Source of the DNA: JAPLDP01 sp964628285 | Lineage (GTDB): Bacteria > Bacteroidota > Bacteroidia > Bacteroidales > JAGONC01 | DNA: 7,550 nt | Reading direction: 5' to 3' | Assembly: GCA_964628285.1 (NCBI GenBank) | Contig: CAZVNP010000087.1 | Span: 1-7,550 of the forward strand | Shown: positions 4,726 through 7,550 of the stretch, in pieces | How positions within the stretch are numbered: the first letter of the stretch is position 1 | Layout: each line of letters starts with the position of its first letter | Notes under the pieces: model-generated | Told to the model about the DNA's origin: nothing | What the model saw: only the letters and a program-made list of their open reading frames with translations | Database searches by the model: none | Made by a program: the position numbers and the translations under genes

Positions 4726-7550
4726 ATGAAAAAAACGTTACTCACTTCCATCCTCTTCATTAGTTTCATTCTGACTTTTGGACAGGGATCATGGATTGGA
4801 TTTACTTCTGACAATCCTCAGCAGCCAACCGTCAACATCATAGAGCAGAATTCTTCCAGAGTGATTTTCGATATGACAATTCCGGGTATATACATCTCGG
4901 CTATAGAAAAGGAAGGCACCACATATAACAGGCTTGAGCTTATCGGGGATCAGACCACACAGGATGTCGGCTTTCCCGAGTTGCCGGTCATTGTGCCGAC
5001 CATTGGCATCCCCGGTCACCGCCTGGCACGTGTCAGCATTCTTTCCTTAGAAAAGATGACGCTTTCAGATTACCTTGTCTTTCCTTTCCAGACTCCTGAA
5101 AAGGACATCACCGGCGGTCAATCCCATGAATTCGTTATAAACAAAGGTTTCTATAATGGTGATAAGGCCTACCCTGCCTCCAACGTCATACTGGATCATC
5201 CGGGCATCTGGCGTGATGTAAAGATCGCAGGACTGCATATCATCCCCTTTAACTACCATCCGGCAAAAAAAGAACTGGAGGTGATCACCCATTTGAAAGT
5301 CGAGGTGGAATTTTACGACAACGACAACGGATCCGAGCCGACAGGGAAGAAGGAGATCACACCGGCCTATTACAGGATGTACGAGACGGCCATCGATAAT
5401 TTTAAGTCATTGGGATATACCTTGACTTACCGTGATACGCCGGGTATCAAATACCTGATCATCACCAATACCGGTGCCCTGGAGACCCTGCAACCTTTCA
5501 TTGACTGGAAAAACCAGCAGGGATTCAAAGTGGAGGTCAGGACACTTGAACCGGGATTCAACCAGCCCCAGGATTTCAAAGATTACATCAGTCAGCTTTA
5601 CCAGACTGATGGCCTGGAGTATGTCCTGATGGTCGGTGATGCTTACCCCAACGGTGGCTCGGGCGGCGGACCTAATATCGTGCCCATGTTCTACTGGGCT
5701 CCGCCAAGTGAAGATGCCTCCTTTTCCGACACCTGGTATGTGTGCCTCGACGGTCCCGATGACCACTACGCCGACCTGGCCATCGGACGCTTCGTTTATG
5801 ATGATACTGACGAACTGGCACTTCAGATAGAGAAAACCATGGGGCATTATATGAATCCTGATGTATCGACCAACTGGGCTGAGAACACCCTTCTGGTGGC
5901 ACATATGGAAGAATATCCGGGTAAATACACCCAGTGCAAGGAAGAGATCAGGACCTTCAACTATGCTCTACAGACGCCTATCTTCACCCAGTGTTATGGA
6001 GGTGCGGGCGCTTCCAATACAGATATCGTCAATTACGTCAACAGCAACTCCTGCGGCATTTTTAATTACCGCGGCCATGGCAGCGAGACGGAATTCTGGG
6101 AATGGTGCCCCCAGGGCAGCTTCACCAATACCCATATTCAGCAAATGACCAACGAAAACCGTTTGTTTGTCCTTTTCGACGTATGCTGCGACAACATGGA
6201 CATCGTCAATTATGCCGGTGACTGCCTGTGCGAGTCGTTCATGAAATCACCTGTTGCGGCGGTGGCCATTAACGGTGCCATCATCCCCTCTTATACCGAT
6301 CCTAACCATGATTATGACAAGGAGATGTACAAGGCCGTTTTTCAGGAAGGCATTTATAACATCGGCTATATCACCAATTTTGCTAATATCACGGTGTTGA
6401 ATGTCTACGGTGACCTTGGGCGTTCGAACGTGAGGACCTATCTGTGGCTTGGCGATGCGTCGCTGGAGCCCTGGACCCTGCAGCCGGCGCAGCTGACCGT
6501 GGCTCATGACCCGCAGCTGTTCCTGGGATTGTCGGAGTACAATGTCTCTGTCAGCGGAACATCAGGGCCTGTTGAAAACGCCATGGTGTGTGTGGCCAAC
6601 GATGAGGGAAGCATTTACGGGGTGGCCTATACCGATGCCGCAGGCCTGGCTACCGTCACGTTCAGCGAACCGGTGACGGTGCCTGGTTACGCCACCGTTA
6701 CCGTCACATCGCACAATTATCTGCCCTACCAGGCCGATATACCGGTCATTCCGCTCGAAGGCGCCTATGTTGTGAAGGACAGCTACACCATCAACGACGC
6801 ATCCGGCAACAGTAACGGGCTGGTGGATTATGGGGAATCCATCCTTCTATCATTGACCGTAAAAAACGTCGGTCTGGAAGATGCCACCAATGTGACGGTG
6901 GAACTGAATACCGGCGATGAATACATCACCATGACCACCAACTCGGCTTTCTATGGAATTATTCCGGCCGAAGGGACCGCTACCGTTGAAGACGGCTTTG
7001 GCTTCGATGTTTCAACTGCTACACCCAACAATCACAATGTGCTTTTTGAGGTAACCGCCACCGACGGGACAAACAACTGGATGAGCAACTTCTCCCTTCC
7101 TGTTCATGCCCCTGTTCTCAAATTCGATGGTTTTTCAATTGCCGATCCTATGGGAAACAATAACGGCAAGATTGATCCGGGTGAAACGGTTGATATAACG
7201 ATCACCATAAGCAATACCGGCAGCAGTGGATCATACGATGTGGCCGGTCTGTTACAGTCGGCCGATCCCTATGTGACGATAGAGAATGAATCGATGGACT
7301 ATGGTGACATTGCCGGTGGTGGTTCGGTGGAACAGACCTATACTGTCACGGCCGATGCCATCACCCCCAGCGGCCATAAAGCCGACTTCAGCTTCGGCAT
7401 CAGTGCCTTTGGCGGTCTCTCCGCCACAGGCATCTTCAGTGTCTTCATCGGGCAGGTACCCGTGGGTATCATCGACCTGGATCCCGACCACAGCTCCGGC
7501 ACCTTCATGCAGCAAGCCCTGGAGGCTGTCGATGTGGGTTGTGATTACCT
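4726..7550 (+). CDS. Second gingipain-like C25 cysteine peptidase (3' end beyond window)
   Basis: The frame runs open from ATG 4726 to the right edge, giving 941 residues without a stop. MKKTLLTSILFISFILTFG is a signal peptide. The propeptide-like region (about 22-215) carries GFPELP (82-87). The catalytic domain (about 242-585) is closer to gingipain R than its neighbour is: SDTWY (334-338), DDHYADLAIGRF (345-356), NYRGHGSETEFW (catalytic H451) and LFDVCCDNMD, where alignment with gingipain FDVACVNGDF makes C488 the nucleophile. It ends LWLGDASLEPW. Next come an Ig-like domain (about 588-680) and two repeat domains with loops NDASGNSNG (690-698) and NNNGKIDPGE (811-820). A new domain starts near 912 with VGIIDLDPDHSSG. 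A T9SS sorting domain is expected downstream but not seen. The 132-base gap from the first peptidase has no recognisable promoter, so cotranscription is possible. No Shine-Dalgarno precedes the ATG. Confidence 0.92.
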   Translation, partial: MKKTLLTSILFISFILTFGQGSWIGFTSDNPQQPTVNIIEQNSSRVIFDMTIPGIYISAIEKEGTTYNRLELIGDQTTQDVGFPELPVIVPTIGIPGHRLARVSILSLEKMTLSDYLVFPFQTPEKDITGGQSHEFVINKGFYNGDKAYPASNVILDHPGIWRDVKIAGLHIIPFNYHPAKKELEVITHLKVEVEFYDNDNGSEPTGKKEITPAYYRMYETAIDNFKSLGYTLTYRDTPGIKYLIITNTGALETLQPFIDWKNQQGFKVEVRTLEPGFNQPQDFKDYISQLYQTDGLEYVLMVGDAYPNGGSGGGPNIVPMFYWAPPSEDASFSDTWYVCLDGPDDHYADLAIGRFVYDDTDELALQIEKTMGHYMNPDVSTNWAENTLLVAHMEEYPGKYTQCKEEIRTFNYALQTPIFTQCYGGAGASNTDIVNYVNSNSCGIFNYRGHGSETEFWEWCPQGSFTNTHIQQMTNENRLFVLFDVCCDNMDIVNYAGDCLCESFMKSPVAAVAINGAIIPSYTDPNHDYDKEMYKAVFQEGIYNIGYITNFANITVLNVYGDLGRSNVRTYLWLGDASLEPWTLQPAQLTVAHDPQLFLGLSEYNVSVSGTSGPVENAMVCVANDEGSIYGVAYTDAAGLATVTFSEPVTVPGYATVTVTSHNYLPYQADIPVIPLEGAYVVKDSYTINDASGNSNGLVDYGESILLSLTVKNVGLEDATNVTVELNTGDEYITMTTNSAFYGIIPAEGTATVEDGFGFDVSTATPNNHNVLFEVTATDGTNNWMSNFSLPVHAPVLKFDGFSIADPMGNNNGKIDPGETVDITITISNTGSSGSYDVAGLLQSADPYVTIENESMDYGDIAGGGSVEQTYTVTADAITPSGHKADFSFGISAFGGLSATGIFSVFIGQVPVGIIDLDPDHSSGTFMQQALEAVDVGCDY

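Noticed and set aside
5407..5904. Antisense open frame of 165 codons over the second peptidase
   Set aside because: It overlaps the C25 catalytic domain, which is certain from its motifs; the opposite-strand frame is a by-product of codon bias.
1138..7550. The peptidase pair as a sequencing or assembly duplication
   Set aside because: The two genes differ throughout at DNA and protein level, and the catalytic motifs are distinct, so this is real paralogy.

Overview
The window looks like a chromosomal segment from a Bacteroidota bacterium, probably an uncultured, environmental Bacteroidales-like lineage. Three things support this. There are two gingipain-type (family C25) secreted peptidases. 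Two type IX secretion (T9SS) C-terminal sorting domains are visible, one at the left edge and one ending the first peptidase. The start codons lack Shine-Dalgarno sequences, and one gene has a -7-like TAnnTTTG box upstream. The phylum is inferred from these traits; the species cannot be named.

Layout, all on the + strand. At 2-76 is the last piece of a T9SS sorting domain from a gene that begins outside the window, followed by a clear intrinsic terminator (102-136). At 201-944 is a DUF1003 inner-membrane protein with an N-terminal Cys/His cluster. A spacer (945-1137) carries alternative hairpins and a candidate promoter. At 1138-4593 is a complete 1151-residue C25 cysteine peptidase: signal peptide, propeptide, catalytic domain, Ig-like domain, two repeat domains with acidic/glycine loops, a jelly-roll-like domain and a T9SS sorting domain. 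The next spacer (4594-4725) holds a 54-base inverted-repeat element with 9-base internal periodicity. At 4726-7550 is a second C25 peptidase with no stop codon before the right edge (941 residues visible). It has the same domain order as the first as far as it can be followed.

The two peptidases are tandem paralogues. Both have the catalytic His and Cys 37 residues apart and share the Ig-like plus double-repeat tail, but they are diverged in sequence. They probably form an exported proteolytic module: made as zymogens, moved to the periplasm by Sec, and carried across the outer membrane by T9SS. The DUF1003 gene is bounded by a terminator upstream and a possible weak one downstream and has no evident link to them. 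I do not see a wholly new system here. The least explained items are the intergenic repeat element, the cysteine-rich active-site surroundings, and the new domain beginning at the right edge.
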